Below, piece after piece: positions 1-8,427 of a DNA stretch of 34,315 nt. The translations under genes were made by a program, and so were the position numbers. Source of the stretch: an uncultured Mycoplasmatota bacterium (GTDB taxonomy: Bacteria; Bacillota_I; Bacilli_A; RF39; UBA660); assembly GCA_900544625.1 (NCBI GenBank), contig UQVR01000013.1:1-34315 (forward strand), read 5' to 3'. The number at the start of each line of letters is the position of its first letter. Within the stretch, counting starts at the first letter, position 1. The notes beneath the pieces are model-generated. The model saw only the letters and a list, made by a program, of their open reading frames with translations, did no database searches and was not told where the DNA came from.

Positions 1-322
1 AACATTTATCTGACAAATTACCTGAAACTATCACTGCTTTCTTTGTATCATCCCAACTTATTTCACTTCCATTTTCGCATCTAGATAGTTCAGAATTAAA
101 CTTATATCCTTCTGTTGGCCACCCACTCTGAGTAACTGTCTTATAATCTCCAGCTCCTGCTGTTTGTTCTAAATTCATGGATATTCCTTTAGTTATCTTA
201 GTTTGATTATTAAAACTATCATCAATATAAGTATTTGAAGTTTTAAAATAATTAAAACTTGTAACAAATGCAATTAATAAAACTAAAGTAATTATTGATA
301 ATATAATATATTTTTTCTTCAT
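1..322 (-). CDS. Partial secreted/surface protein (N-terminal 107 residues)
   Basis: The gene starts with ATG at 322 and runs off the left edge, so only the first 107 residues are visible. The start is supported by GGAG about 10 nt upstream. The protein opens with MKKK and a hydrophobic helix (about residues 5-22), which is either an uncleaved signal anchor or a signal peptide. A Ser/Thr/Asn-rich extracellular part follows, with a Cys-containing module (CENGS...ISW...DKC, about residues 81-107). From memory, this kind of module recurs in long surface proteins of uncultured gut Bacillota, but I cannot name a family. An inverted repeat (AATATC-N7-GATATT, 342-360) lies just upstream of the Shine-Dalgarno. 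The function is unknown. The C-terminus, where a DGR variable region would sit, is outside the window. Confidence 0.75.
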   Translation of the reverse strand, partial: MKKKYIILSIITLVLLIAFVTSFNYFKTSNTYIDDSFNNQTKITKGISMNLEQTAGAGDYKTVTQSGWPTEGYKFNSELSRCENGSEISWDDTKKAVIVSGNLSDKC

Positions 323-341
323 TTGACATCATCTCCATTAC

Positions 342-360
342 AATATCACGCACGGATATT
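342..360. promoter_or_regulatory. Inverted repeat upstream of the surface protein gene
   Basis: AATATC and GATATT are perfect inverted arms separated by 7 nt. They lie between the poly-A/terminator region and the Shine-Dalgarno of the left-edge gene. This could be an operator or a small mRNA hairpin; nothing in the sequence decides between them. Confidence 0.3.
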
Positions 361-385
361 TTATTTTACATACCCATTTTAACCG

Positions 386-443
386 AAAAAAAAAAAAAAA
401 AAAGCCCTATATTTACACAATAGTGAGATTTGTGGCTTTTTTT
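386..443 (-). terminator. Rho-independent terminator of the ezrA-iscS-thiI operon
   Basis: Arms GCC (404-406) and GGC (434-436) are flanked by long A and T runs that extend the stem, with an inner CACAA/TTGTG pairing. Read on the minus strand, the hairpin is followed by a run of 18 T (386-403). It ends transcription coming from the small ORF at 454-651. Confidence 0.7.
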
Positions 444-453
444 ACATAATTTT

Positions 454-651
454 TTATTTTGTATTATATTCTTTATTTTTAATCACATTTTGATTAGTAA
501 AAGCTGCATTCTTATCGTAATCTATTTCTCTTCTTTCATTACTTTCTAAATTATAACCATATGGATTAGCATATTCATTTTGTAATCTTTCTAATCTACT
601 CTTATTATCAATATCATAACCTTTATAATAATTTGCATTTTTAAAAAACAT
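454..651 (-). CDS. Small hypothetical protein, 65 aa
   Basis: This short gene starts 39 nt after the thiI stop and has a good Shine-Dalgarno (AAGGTGA, 6-7 nt before ATG), so it is probably real and the last gene of the ezrA-iscS-thiI transcript. The product is hydrophilic and rich in Asn, Tyr and Lys, with no membrane segment, no signal peptide and no cysteine. I do not recognise a family. A near-perfect 20-bp palindrome (651-670) covers the ribosome binding site and could fold in the mRNA and hide it. Confidence 0.55.
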   Translation of the reverse strand: MFFKNANYYKGYDIDNKSRLERLQNEYANPYGYNLESNERREIDYDKNAAFTNQNVIKNKEYNTK

Positions 652-670
652 AATATCACCTTGGTAATAT
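651..670. repeat. 20-bp near-perfect palindrome over the RBS of the 65-aa gene
   Basis: AATATCACCTTGGTAATATT matches its own reverse complement at 18 of 20 positions. On the minus strand it contains the Shine-Dalgarno AAGGTGA, so it could act as a translational switch or a protein operator. Confidence 0.4.
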
Positions 671-690
671 TATGTTTAATTTTAATAAAA

Positions 691-1872
691 TTATAACAAA
701 TCACTAAATTTATTTTCTTCCTTTATACCTACCTTTATTGTAGTATGTTCTTTTATTGCTTTATAAATTAGTTCTTTATAAGGAATTAATTCTTCATATT
801 CTTGACATAATGCTCCATTTGGATTAATAACTGGATGTTTCGGAACAAACACTGTACAACAATCCTCATAAGGAAGTGTTGAAATATCAAATGTACCAAT
901 TTTTTTAGATATATCAATTATTTCTAATTTATCAAAACAAGCAACAGGTCTTATAACAGGCATTTTTACTACTTCATTTATAGCTCTCATACTAGTTAGT
1001 GTTTGACTTGCAACTTGACCAATAGATTCACCATTTACTAAAATATTACATTTATTTTCATTAGCTATAATAGCACTTATACGATACATCATTCTTCTCA
1101 TTATTGTAATCAAATACTCATGAGGAATATTTTTAAGAATAGTTTCTTGAATTTCTGTAAAGTTAATAACATGAATTTTTACCTCAGTATTATATTTAGC
1201 AAGAACACGAGCAAGTTTAATAACTTTTTCTTTAGCTTGATCACTAGTGTGCGGAGGACTTTCAAAATATATTGCTTCAAGTTTTACACCACGTTTAATA
1301 GTAAGATATCCTGCTACCGGTGAATCTATTCCCCCACTAAGCATTAAAAGTCCTTTTCCTAAAGTACCAACCGGATATCCTCCAAGTCCTTTAATTTCTT
1401 CAAAGTAATATAATATTTCATCATTTCTAATTTCAATATTTACCACAATATCTGGATTATGTACATCTACTTTACAATCAATATTTTTAAGTATATGACC
1501 ACCAATAATTCTACTTACATCCATCGAATTAATCGGATAATTTTTATTACTTCTTTTAGTAACAACTTTAAATGTATTAAAATCTTTATTTTGAAGTAAC
1601 TCAAGTACTTCACTTTTTATATCTTCCAATTCAGTCTTATTACTTGTATATCCAATAAACATTCCTTGAATACCAAAGACATTTTTTAAGTGACTAATAA
1701 CTTCATCTATATCTTTTGTTTCTACAAACATTCTTCCAAAATCATAATAAGTATTATGATTTATATTTTTTAAAGTTATTTCAATATTATCTTTTAATTT
1801 ACTAATAAAATAATTTTTATTATCTTTCTTAGTACTTAATTCTCCATATTTTATAATAATTATTTTTTTCAA
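691..1872 (-). CDS. thiI: ThiI, tRNA 4-thiouridine synthetase
   Basis: ThiI adenylates tRNA U8 and inserts sulfur received as a persulfide from an IscS-type desulfurase; in some bacteria it also serves thiazole synthesis. The 393-residue protein has a ferredoxin-like/THUMP N-terminal half (about 1-165) and a PP-loop ATPase domain with SGGIDSP at 179-185. It ends without a rhodanese domain, which is the usual short Bacillota form. The start codon is TTG at 1872; no in-frame ATG is close by and the Shine-Dalgarno (GAGAG) is weak. The gene lies 58 nt downstream of the iscS stop, the same order as in Bacillus (ezrA, desulfurase, thiI). Confidence 0.95.
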   Translation of the reverse strand: MKKIIIIKYGELSTKKDNKNYFISKLKDNIEITLKNINHNTYYDFGRMFVETKDIDEVISHLKNVFGIQGMFIGYTSNKTELEDIKSEVLELLQNKDFNTFKVVTKRSNKNYPINSMDVSRIIGGHILKNIDCKVDVHNPDIVVNIEIRNDEILYYFEEIKGLGGYPVGTLGKGLLMLSGGIDSPVAGYLTIKRGVKLEAIYFESPPHTSDQAKEKVIKLARVLAKYNTEVKIHVINFTEIQETILKNIPHEYLITIMRRMMYRISAIIANENKCNILVNGESIGQVASQTLTSMRAINEVVKMPVIRPVACFDKLEIIDISKKIGTFDISTLPYEDCCTVFVPKHPVINPNGALCQEYEELIPYKELIYKAIKEHTTIKVGIKEENKFSDLL

Positions 1873-1930
1873 AACACATCTCTCATTTCAAAAAGTATTT
1901 TAACAAAAAAAACTATTATTTTAAATAGTT

Positions 1931-3055
1931 TTATTGTAATTTACTTAATTTTTCATATTCTTCTTTAAATACTTCAAGAAATCTATTTATTTCTTCAGTT
2001 GTTGTTACATGAGATAAACTAATTCTAATAGTATGCTTTGCTCTATTTAAATCACTGTATACAGCTAAAACTGCATTTGAAACTTCCCCACTTGAACAAG
2101 CCGTATTCGAACTTACATATATTTCATGACTAGCAAGTGCATGTACCATTACCTCAGGCATTACATCCATAACACTTATATTTAATATATGTGGAATACT
2201 ATACTTTGTTTTATTAAATAAAATATTTGGATATTTACTTAAAGTATTTACTATTTTCTCATTTAATAAAGTAACAAATCTTTCTTTTTTTTCTAGATTT
2301 TCATTAGCAAGTCTAACAGCTTTAGATAAAGCTGCAATTAAAGGAAGTGGTGGTGTACCTGGATTAATATTTTCTTTTGTACTCCCATATAAAAGTGGTG
2401 TTACTTTTATCATACTACTTTTATATAAAAAACCAATTCCTTTCGGTCCAAAAATCTTTTGGCCCGAAACACTTGCTAAGTCTGTGTCTCGCATATTTAC
2501 ACTAACTTTACCTATTGCTTGAGTCATATCAGAATGAAAAATAGTCCCCATATTTTCTTTTTTTATTATTTGCCTAATCATTTTTAATGGTTGTCTTATT
2601 CCAATTTCTGAATTAACGGCACTAATACTTACCAAAATTGTATCTTCTCTAATCAATTTTTTTAAATCATCAAAGTCAATTAAACCATCACTATCATTTT
2701 TAACATAACTTATTTCAAATCCAATTGATTTTAAATAATCACATATTACATAAATAGAAGGATGTTCAAGTTTTGAAACAATTATATGTTTTCCTTTTTT
2801 ATGATTAGCTAATGCAGCTCCGATTATTGCCATATTATTAGATTCTGTTGAACCCCCAGTATAAACAATCTCATTTGAACTAACCCCGAAAATATCCGCA
2901 ATTTGTTTTGTAGCACTCTCAAGTAACTCCATAGATTTTTGTCCTAAACTATGCATAGAATTAGGATTTCCTATGTAATTTTTAGTAACTTTTGATAAAG
3001 TATCAAAAACATCAATATCAACCGGTGTTGTAGCACTATAATCTAAATATATCAA
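1931..3055 (-). CDS. iscS: IscS/NifS-type cysteine desulfurase
   Basis: A PLP enzyme that takes sulfur from cysteine and passes it on as a persulfide, here most likely to ThiI. Visible marks: the N-terminal LDYSATTP; His98 in EHPS; the PLP lysine K200 in SGQKIFGPKG, where many homologues have His rather than Gln before the Lys; and the catalytic Cys320 in a short TACSSG loop typical of the IscS/NifS class. The 374-residue length is normal. The start is TTG at 3055, supported by AGGAAGTGAT, 13 nt after the ezrA stop. No other desulfurase is present in the window, so it may also feed the SUF genes at 15531-18569; that is inference. Confidence 0.92.
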   Translation of the reverse strand: MIYLDYSATTPVDIDVFDTLSKVTKNYIGNPNSMHSLGQKSMELLESATKQIADIFGVSSNEIVYTGGSTESNNMAIIGAALANHKKGKHIIVSKLEHPSIYVICDYLKSIGFEISYVKNDSDGLIDFDDLKKLIREDTILVSISAVNSEIGIRQPLKMIRQIIKKENMGTIFHSDMTQAIGKVSVNMRDTDLASVSGQKIFGPKGIGFLYKSSMIKVTPLLYGSTKENINPGTPPLPLIAALSKAVRLANENLEKKERFVTLLNEKIVNTLSKYPNILFNKTKYSIPHILNISVMDVMPEVMVHALASHEIYVSSNTACSSGEVSNAVLAVYSDLNRAKHTIRISLSHVTTTEEINRFLEVFKEEYEKLSKLQ

Positions 3056-3069
3056 AAAATATCACTTCC

Positions 3070-4788
3070 TTAATTTTGAGATTCTTCTAACAGTTTTTTA
3101 TGTATCCCAGGTTCTACAATATTTATTGCACTAATTGCATTTTCTAAACTACTTTTAAAATTTCCTTTTAAAAATGCACTTTCTGCTTTACTAAGACCAA
3201 AATCAACTTCTTTATTTGTAACTCTATATCTATTTCCATACACTATTGCAGTTTCTGCCATTTTTGCAGTTTTAACAGTTTCATTTACAGTATTATACAC
3301 TTTTAATACTAAATCTCTTGCAGTATCTACTCTTAAATTTAATATTTTTATTGATATAGGCCTTTTATCTAATTCTTTTACAAGTTCATTTATAGCTTCC
3401 ATAGCCTCAGATATTTCTACATAATAATTTTTAGGGATTGTTGGCAATTTATAAGATCTTATTTTTTCTTTAGTTTGAGATAAAATTCTTTTAATTTCAT
3501 CTAATTGTTCTCGAGCTCTCAACTCATCTTCTTTTAAACTACCTAAAGTTTTTAAGGCTCCATTTAATTTTTCTTCGGTTCTAACAAGCTTAGAATTAAT
3601 AATTTCCATTTCTCGAGCCATTTTAGAATACGCTAATGTTTTACTTCTAGCAATATCTACAACTTTATCGTAACTAGCTCTAATATCCATAATTTCTTTT
3701 TTTATTTCAGCAATAACATTCACTTCATCATCAGTTAAATCATAACTATATTTTATATCTCCAATTTTTTTATATAGTTCATTATTTACTTTTTCAAGTT
3801 TTGTAGCCTTTATAAGTATACTTCTACTATAATCTTCATATATTTTTTTACTATATCGTTCTTTATCAAAATCAGCATATAAAGAATCAAAATAGTCATG
3901 CATAGTTTTTAATTCAAATAATGAATCTTCAACATTTAATACATTTAATCTTTGAAATATATCCTGTATCTTTTTATTTGCTTCTTCAATATTATAATCA
4001 ATATTTAGATATTCTAAATTATATCCATCTTTTGACATTTTATCATAAATATTTTTAATATCTTCCTCTTTTTTAGGTATAAGATTCTTACCCAAACTAA
4101 CAATAGGTCTAGTTTCTTCAATAATGACCTTCAAATTTCCAATTACATCTGCAATCGCTTTTACTATCTTTCCAACTTCTGTATAGGCATTTTGCTCCAT
4201 AGAAGTTTCAAAAGCACTAAAAAGTTTATCTATATTTTCAAATTGTAACTCCAAAGGATTTTTAACAATTTCATATTCTTCTTCATAATCTTTATATGTA
4301 TTTAATATCTCCCTATATTCAGCTTTTAATTTAGTTATCGTTTCTCTGTTTCTTTCTTCACTTAATGTAACATCTTTAATTTCTTCAAGCAAAAAAGATG
4401 CTTTAGTTTTTAAAGTATTTAAATCAAAATCAGCTTTTAAAACCAATCCTTTTAAATCTTTAAAATTCTTTTCTTCAAACAATTCTTCAATATCATTTAT
4501 AGTTTCAGTTATTTTAGGCATTTCTGTATTCTTAATGTCATTGAATCTAGCTTTCCAATCATCAAGTTTTTCCTTCATTTCATCATTATTAACCAAAGCT
4601 TCAACTTTATTTAATTCTGATAACATTGAGGCAGAAATAACCATATTTTTTTCTTTTTCTAACTTTTCTATCTCTGCTTTTAATTTTTTCTTTTCCTTAT
4701 TATTTATTAATTTTAAAACTACTATTACCAGAATAATAGTTAATATCCATACTAATAAAGCAATTAATATAAATGTTATTCTATCCAT
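3070..4788 (-). CDS. ezrA: EzrA, septation ring formation regulator
   Basis: EzrA is a membrane-anchored spectrin-like protein that limits FtsZ ring assembly and takes part in division in Bacilli. The protein has one N-terminal transmembrane helix (the first ~25 residues, out-in) followed by about 540 residues of almost unbroken heptad-like coiled coil, ending near residue 572, the family's usual length. The reading frame is open to a GTG at 4800, but the ATG at 4788 is the better start because GTGGTGA lies about 6-12 nt before it. The gene is followed by iscS and thiI with short gaps, a synteny seen in Bacillus. A 26-bp terminator separates it from the gene upstream. Confidence 0.93.
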   Translation of the reverse strand: MDRITFILIALLVWILTIILVIVVLKLINNKEKKKLKAEIEKLEKEKNMVISASMLSELNKVEALVNNDEMKEKLDDWKARFNDIKNTEMPKITETINDIEELFEEKNFKDLKGLVLKADFDLNTLKTKASFLLEEIKDVTLSEERNRETITKLKAEYREILNTYKDYEEEYEIVKNPLELQFENIDKLFSAFETSMEQNAYTEVGKIVKAIADVIGNLKVIIEETRPIVSLGKNLIPKKEEDIKNIYDKMSKDGYNLEYLNIDYNIEEANKKIQDIFQRLNVLNVEDSLFELKTMHDYFDSLYADFDKERYSKKIYEDYSRSILIKATKLEKVNNELYKKIGDIKYSYDLTDDEVNVIAEIKKEIMDIRASYDKVVDIARSKTLAYSKMAREMEIINSKLVRTEEKLNGALKTLGSLKEDELRAREQLDEIKRILSQTKEKIRSYKLPTIPKNYYVEISEAMEAINELVKELDKRPISIKILNLRVDTARDLVLKVYNTVNETVKTAKMAETAIVYGNRYRVTNKEVDFGLSKAESAFLKGNFKSSLENAISAINIVEPGIHKKLLEESQN

Positions 4789-4840
4789 ATGCTTCACCAC
4801 TATAATAAGTTTATCATAATTTATTATATTTTTAAAGATT

Positions 4841-4866
4841 AAAAAAATAACTTTTCAGTTATTTTT
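4841..4866. terminator. Bidirectional terminator after the DUF308 gene
   Basis: A 10-bp stem (AAAAATAACT / AGTTATTTTT) with a 4-nt loop and A/T runs on both sides. The stop codon of the membrane protein gene lies within the stem. Confidence 0.85.
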
Positions 4867-5407
4867 GCAAAATATAATTATCTATTAAATCAAATATAGC
4901 AACAACTACTAAGAAAGCACCTGTTATTTTTGTAATTGCATCTCCAGAAAAAGGACTAAATATAAGAACTATACCCAAAATGGTTGTCAATATTCCGATT
5001 ACTAAAGTACCTACCCATATACTGTCTAAACCTTTTAGAGTAAATGACCATTTAACTTTTACTAAACCTGAGATTGTTAAACTAATACCAATTCCAATTG
5101 CAATAGCTCTAACCACAGAGCCAGGATAAAGTAAAATAATTGAACCTAATATGCTATAAAATATTCCACTAACAAGTGAAGCAGATGTACCAATTTTATT
5201 TTGTAAGTATTGATAAATACCCGCAATACCCATAACTAATAAAACTACACCAACAATAATTCCTAAAATTTTATTTAAAGTGTCCGGCATTAGCACCAAT
5301 ACTAATCCAACAAGTCCAAGAATTAATGTTTTAGTAAGTTCACGCTTTTTATAATCATCATAATTTTTTGTATTTTTCTTTTCCAAAGTACCTTCAACTT
5401 TTACCAT
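4859..5407 (-). CDS. HdeD/DUF308-like six-helix membrane protein
   Basis: A 182-residue integral membrane protein with about six hydrophobic helices arranged as repeated pairs containing G-x-x-L-x-x-G patterns and a conserved Pro (LMPDTL, LLYPGSV, IFSPFSG). This is characteristic of the HdeD/DUF308 family. In enterobacteria HdeD is linked to acid resistance, but most Bacillota members have no known role. The frame is open to 5419 (TTG-GTG-ATG), but the ATG at 5407 has GGTGA at good spacing and is preferred. It has its own promoter (-10 TATAAT, 5424-5429), divergent from glmS. A second six-helix protein of similar size is at 14963-15487. Confidence 0.8.
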   Translation of the reverse strand: MVKVEGTLEKKNTKNYDDYKKRELTKTLILGLVGLVLVLMPDTLNKILGIIVGVVLLVMGIAGIYQYLQNKIGTSASLVSGIFYSILGSIILLYPGSVVRAIAIGIGISLTISGLVKVKWSFTLKGLDSIWVGTLVIGILTTILGIVLIFSPFSGDAITKITGAFLVVVAIFDLIDNYILQK

Positions 5408-5423
5408 TTTCATCACCAATTAC

Positions 5424-5452
5424 ATTATATAATAGAGAGATAAAAAAGTCTA
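5424..5452 (-). promoter_or_regulatory. Probable promoter of the DUF308 gene
   Basis: On the minus strand a perfect -10 TATAAT (5424-5429) lies 17 nt after a weak -35 TAGACT. It is back to back with the strong glmS promoter. Confidence 0.5.
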
Positions 5453-5461
5453 TAATAATCT

Positions 5462-5490
5462 TTGACAAAAGAAAAGACATATAATATAAT
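5462..5490 (+). promoter_or_regulatory. Sigma-A promoter of glmS
   Basis: Consensus TTGACA (5462-5467), a 17-nt spacer, then TATAAT (5485-5490). Transcription would start near 5497, leaving a leader of about 185 nt that contains the glmS ribozyme. Confidence 0.9.
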
Positions 5491-5524
5491 GATAAAGAAA
5501 ACAAAATAATTAATGGAGGTAAAA

Positions 5525-5655
5525 TTATTTGTTAGCGCCAGACCCCAGTGGTTAACGAGGATGATGTATATCGAACATTCGGCGGGTTACATCACGGTTA
5601 GTATAATCGAAAGATATATTACAAAAAGCAAAATCAACATTGTAATAAAAAATAT
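5525..5655 (+). ncRNA. glmS ribozyme/riboswitch
   Basis: The leader of glmS carries the conserved core of the self-cleaving glmS ribozyme: AGCGCCAGA, then AACGAGGATG, TATCGAA, TTCGGCGGGT and CACGGTTA in the right order. A GAAA-capped hairpin follows (around 5605-5622), then an A-rich tail. In this family the RNA cuts itself, with glucosamine-6-phosphate as cofactor, 5' of the G in GCGCC; here that is between A5534 and G5535. Cleavage exposes the mRNA to decay and lowers GlmS when its product is plentiful. The open frame across this region is not a gene. Confidence 0.95.
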
Positions 5656-5682
5656 ATCACATACATTAAGGAAGGATTTTTT

Positions 5683-7482
5683 ATGTGTGGAATAATTGGA
5701 TATAACGGAACAAAAAAATGTGTTCCAATACTAATCGGGGCTCTTGAAGCTCTTGAATACAGAGGTTACGACTCTGCTGGTATTGCTTATATAAAAAATG
5801 GCAATATTGAAATAAAAAAAGAAAAAGGAAAAATTGAAAATTTAAAAAATACTTTAGATATGGACACTGATGCCAATATTGGTATCGGACATACTAGATG
5901 GGCAACCCATGGCGAAGCAAACAGTATAAATGCCCACCCTCACAAAAACGGTAAAATAACTTTAGTTCATAACGGAATAATTGAAAATTATATTGAAATT
6001 AAAGAAGATCTAAAAAAAGAAGGATATAAATTTACAAGTGAAACCGATACCGAAGTTGCTGCAGCATTACTTGATAAGTTATACAGTAAAAATAATGATA
6101 TGATTACTTCTCTTCACGAAGCTAGCAAAATAATTCGTGGTTCATATGCATTTGTAGTATTAATTGATGGTGATAACTCTATTTACGCCTCTCGTTGTGC
6201 AAGTCCTATGATTGCAGCTACCAGTGATGATGGATTCTATGTTGCATCTGACGTACCAGCAATACTTGCATATACTAATAAATATATGTTGTTAGATGAT
6301 TATGACATTATAAAATTATCAAAAGATGAAATAAAAATATATGACAAAAACTTAAATGAAATTAAGAAAGAAGTAAAAACTTTTGAAGGTTCAATGGATG
6401 CTGCCACTAAAAGTGGATTTGAACATTTTATGTTAAAAGAAATCAATGAACAAGATAAAGTATTTAAAGATACTGTAAATTATTATTTTGATGGAACAAT
6501 AAAATCTTTAGAAAAAAGTTTTAATTATCTAAAAAAATTCAAAAGAATTGATATCGTAGCATGTGGATCAGCATATCATACTGGTGTTGTTGGTAAATAC
6601 TTAATTGAAAATTATGCAAATATACCTGTAAATGTTGAAGTAGCTAGTGAATACAGATATAAAAAAAGTTTTTATGACAAGGATACTTTAGTAATTTTAG
6701 TTTCTCAGTCCGGAGAAACTGCCGACACCCTTGCAGCCTTAAGAAAAGCGAAAGAAGATAACATAACCACTATGGCTATTGTAAATGTCGTAGGATCATC
6801 CATTGCTCGTGAAGCTGATTATGTAACTTATATCAAAGCAGGATTTGAAATTGCTGTTGCAACCACTAAAGCATACTTAGCTCAACTCGCAATATTTAGT
6901 TTAATAGCTTTATATCTAGGATATGAAAACAAAAATATTAATGAGAATGAATTTAATGAATTAGTTAAAGAATATAAATGTTTACCTACATTAATAAAAG
7001 AAACAATAAATAATGATAATTATACTACTATTGCAGATAAAATTTATGATAAAAAACAAATTTTCTTCATTGGTCGTGGTATTGATTACGCCCTATCTCT
7101 TGAAGCATCATTGAAATTAAAAGAAATATCTTATATAAACAGTGTTGCTTACCAAGCTGGGGAATTAAAACACGGAACTATTTCATTAATCGAAAAAAAT
7201 ACTCCCGTAATAGCAATTTCAACAGATGATAGCTTACGAGAAAAAACAATAAGTAATATAAAAGAAGTAAAAGCGCGTGGAGCTTACGTTATTTATGTAA
7301 CAAATGAAGCACCTCAAGAAAAATTTTATGACGAAATAATATTAATCAAAAAAACACATCCAATATTACAATCAATTTTAACAATCATACCATTACAGCT
7401 TTTATCATATAAAGTTGCTAAAGATAATGGATGTGACATAGACAAACCAAGAAATTTAGCAAAATCAGTTACTGTAGAGTAG
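5683..7482 (+). CDS. glmS: Glutamine-fructose-6-phosphate aminotransferase (isomerizing)
   Basis: GlmS makes glucosamine-6-phosphate from fructose-6-phosphate and glutamine, the first step toward UDP-GlcNAc for the cell wall. The N-terminal glutaminase domain begins MCGIIGY with Cys2 as nucleophile after Met removal and has the GHTRWATHG motif. Two SIS sugar-isomerase domains follow (about 285-420, with SQSGETADT, and 455-590). The C-terminus is the typical PRNLAKSVTVE. The length (599 aa) is normal. The start has AAGGAAGG 7-8 nt upstream. Expression is controlled by the ribozyme in its leader. Confidence 0.98.
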   Translation: MCGIIGYNGTKKCVPILIGALEALEYRGYDSAGIAYIKNGNIEIKKEKGKIENLKNTLDMDTDANIGIGHTRWATHGEANSINAHPHKNGKITLVHNGIIENYIEIKEDLKKEGYKFTSETDTEVAAALLDKLYSKNNDMITSLHEASKIIRGSYAFVVLIDGDNSIYASRCASPMIAATSDDGFYVASDVPAILAYTNKYMLLDDYDIIKLSKDEIKIYDKNLNEIKKEVKTFEGSMDAATKSGFEHFMLKEINEQDKVFKDTVNYYFDGTIKSLEKSFNYLKKFKRIDIVACGSAYHTGVVGKYLIENYANIPVNVEVASEYRYKKSFYDKDTLVILVSQSGETADTLAALRKAKEDNITTMAIVNVVGSSIAREADYVTYIKAGFEIAVATTKAYLAQLAIFSLIALYLGYENKNINENEFNELVKEYKCLPTLIKETINNDNYTTIADKIYDKKQIFFIGRGIDYALSLEASLKLKEISYINSVAYQAGELKHGTISLIEKNTPVIAISTDDSLREKTISNIKEVKARGAYVIYVTNEAPQEKFYDEIILIKKTHPILQSILTIIPLQLLSYKVAKDNGCDIDKPRNLAKSVTVE

Positions 7483-7512
7483 AAAAAAAATCAGCCAAAT
7501 GGCTGTTTTTTT
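7483..7512. terminator. Bidirectional terminator between glmS and the endonuclease gene
   Basis: CAGCC-AAAT-GGCTG (7492-7505) has a run of A on the left and of T on the right, so it can stop glmS transcription and also that of the convergent gene. Confidence 0.9.
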
Positions 7513-8278
7513 AATTAATTACATAATTACTTGTATCAATCTCTTCAAATAATAATGGTAAATTTTCTTGAGAAATACAAAATGTTGTTTCACGATTTCT
7601 GAACTTATCTTGTCGTTCAGTATCTTTAAACGGATACATTTTTAATTCCACACTTATTATTCCTTGCTCTAGAAGTTTTAAAAAAACATCAAAACTTTTT
7701 AATTTGTATATAGTAATATCTAAAAATTTAAATTTTTCTTCTTTAGTTTCTTTATTTACAAATTTTTCAGCATGAACAAGAGCCATATGTGAAAGTTTAA
7801 TTTTTAATCGTTGTTCTAATTCTCTAAAAGACCATGACATATCAATATTCACTTTTTTCTTATCCCAGTTATTATACAATAATAATTCAACACATTTTTT
7901 TGCATAATTAATATGCATTTTAAAAGCATATTTTCTATGAGTATTGGAGTATTGTAATGCATTAAAATTATCATAAAGACTACGTGTTCCACCATTTCTT
8001 GTACACTTCCAAGAACATAATTGCCATAATTTATTCATTAAATCAGGCTTATTATCAAGTACAGCACTAAAAAGTCTAATCTCATATTTACTTGTAATTA
8101 ACTTTGTTTTTAATTCAATTCCTAAGTAATCAGGCAAAGGTAATGCATCTTCTTGTTTTCCAAAAAGATGTTCAAGCGTAGTTCCAGCAGAGCTTGTCCC
8201 TGAGCCAGTATTTTTTACCCAACCTTTGCATTGAATTAAATAAAATTCTTTCAATAACTTTTTTATATTTGAATCCAT
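7511..8278 (-). CDS. MvaI/BcnI-like restriction endonuclease, no methylase nearby
   Basis: This 255-residue protein has the catalytic pattern of the MvaI/BcnI (MutH-like) nucleases: E36 in GTTLEHLFG, then D50-x4-E55-L-K57 in PDYLGIELK. To my recollection the same residues at nearly the same positions form the MvaI active site. Known members are monomeric enzymes that cut CCWGG or CCSGG and are structural relatives of MutH. The ATG at 8278 has a full AAAGGAGG site. No DNA methyltransferase lies in the window; the only methyltransferase (27850-28611) looks like a small-molecule type and is 19 kb away. It may be an orphan restriction enzyme, the partner of a distant methylase, or a repair nuclease. 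The target sequence cannot be predicted. Confidence 0.8.
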   Translation of the reverse strand: MDSNIKKLLKEFYLIQCKGWVKNTGSGTSSAGTTLEHLFGKQEDALPLPDYLGIELKTKLITSKYEIRLFSAVLDNKPDLMNKLWQLCSWKCTRNGGTRSLYDNFNALQYSNTHRKYAFKMHINYAKKCVELLLYNNWDKKKVNIDMSWSFRELEQRLKIKLSHMALVHAEKFVNKETKEEKFKFLDITIYKLKSFDVFLKLLEQGIISVELKMYPFKDTERQDKFRNRETTFCISQENLPLLFEEIDTSNYVIN

Positions 8279-8382
8279 TTTTCCTCCTTTAATTTGCTAT
8301 AATACCATACAATTAATGAAAATTATGTCGAAACAAATCGAAGAACTAAAAGAAATATATTTTTTATTAAATTAACACAAAG

Positions 8383-8411
8383 TTGACAGATCAAAAATTA
8401 TATTTTAAAAT
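8383..8411 (+). promoter_or_regulatory. Sigma-A promoter of the acetyltransferase gene
   Basis: TTGACA (8383-8388), 17-nt spacer, TAAAAT (8406-8411). Because the promoter covers the first codons of the longest open frame, it shows that the real start lies further downstream. Confidence 0.8.
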
Positions 8412-8427
8412 TAAAATGGTGATAATA

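Noticed and set aside
386..403. Run of 18 A as a phase-variation tract
   Set aside because: It is the tail of a minus-strand terminator and lies in no coding region.
5513..5695. Open frame upstream of glmS
   Set aside because: It lies over the glmS ribozyme core; the conservation there is RNA structure, not protein.
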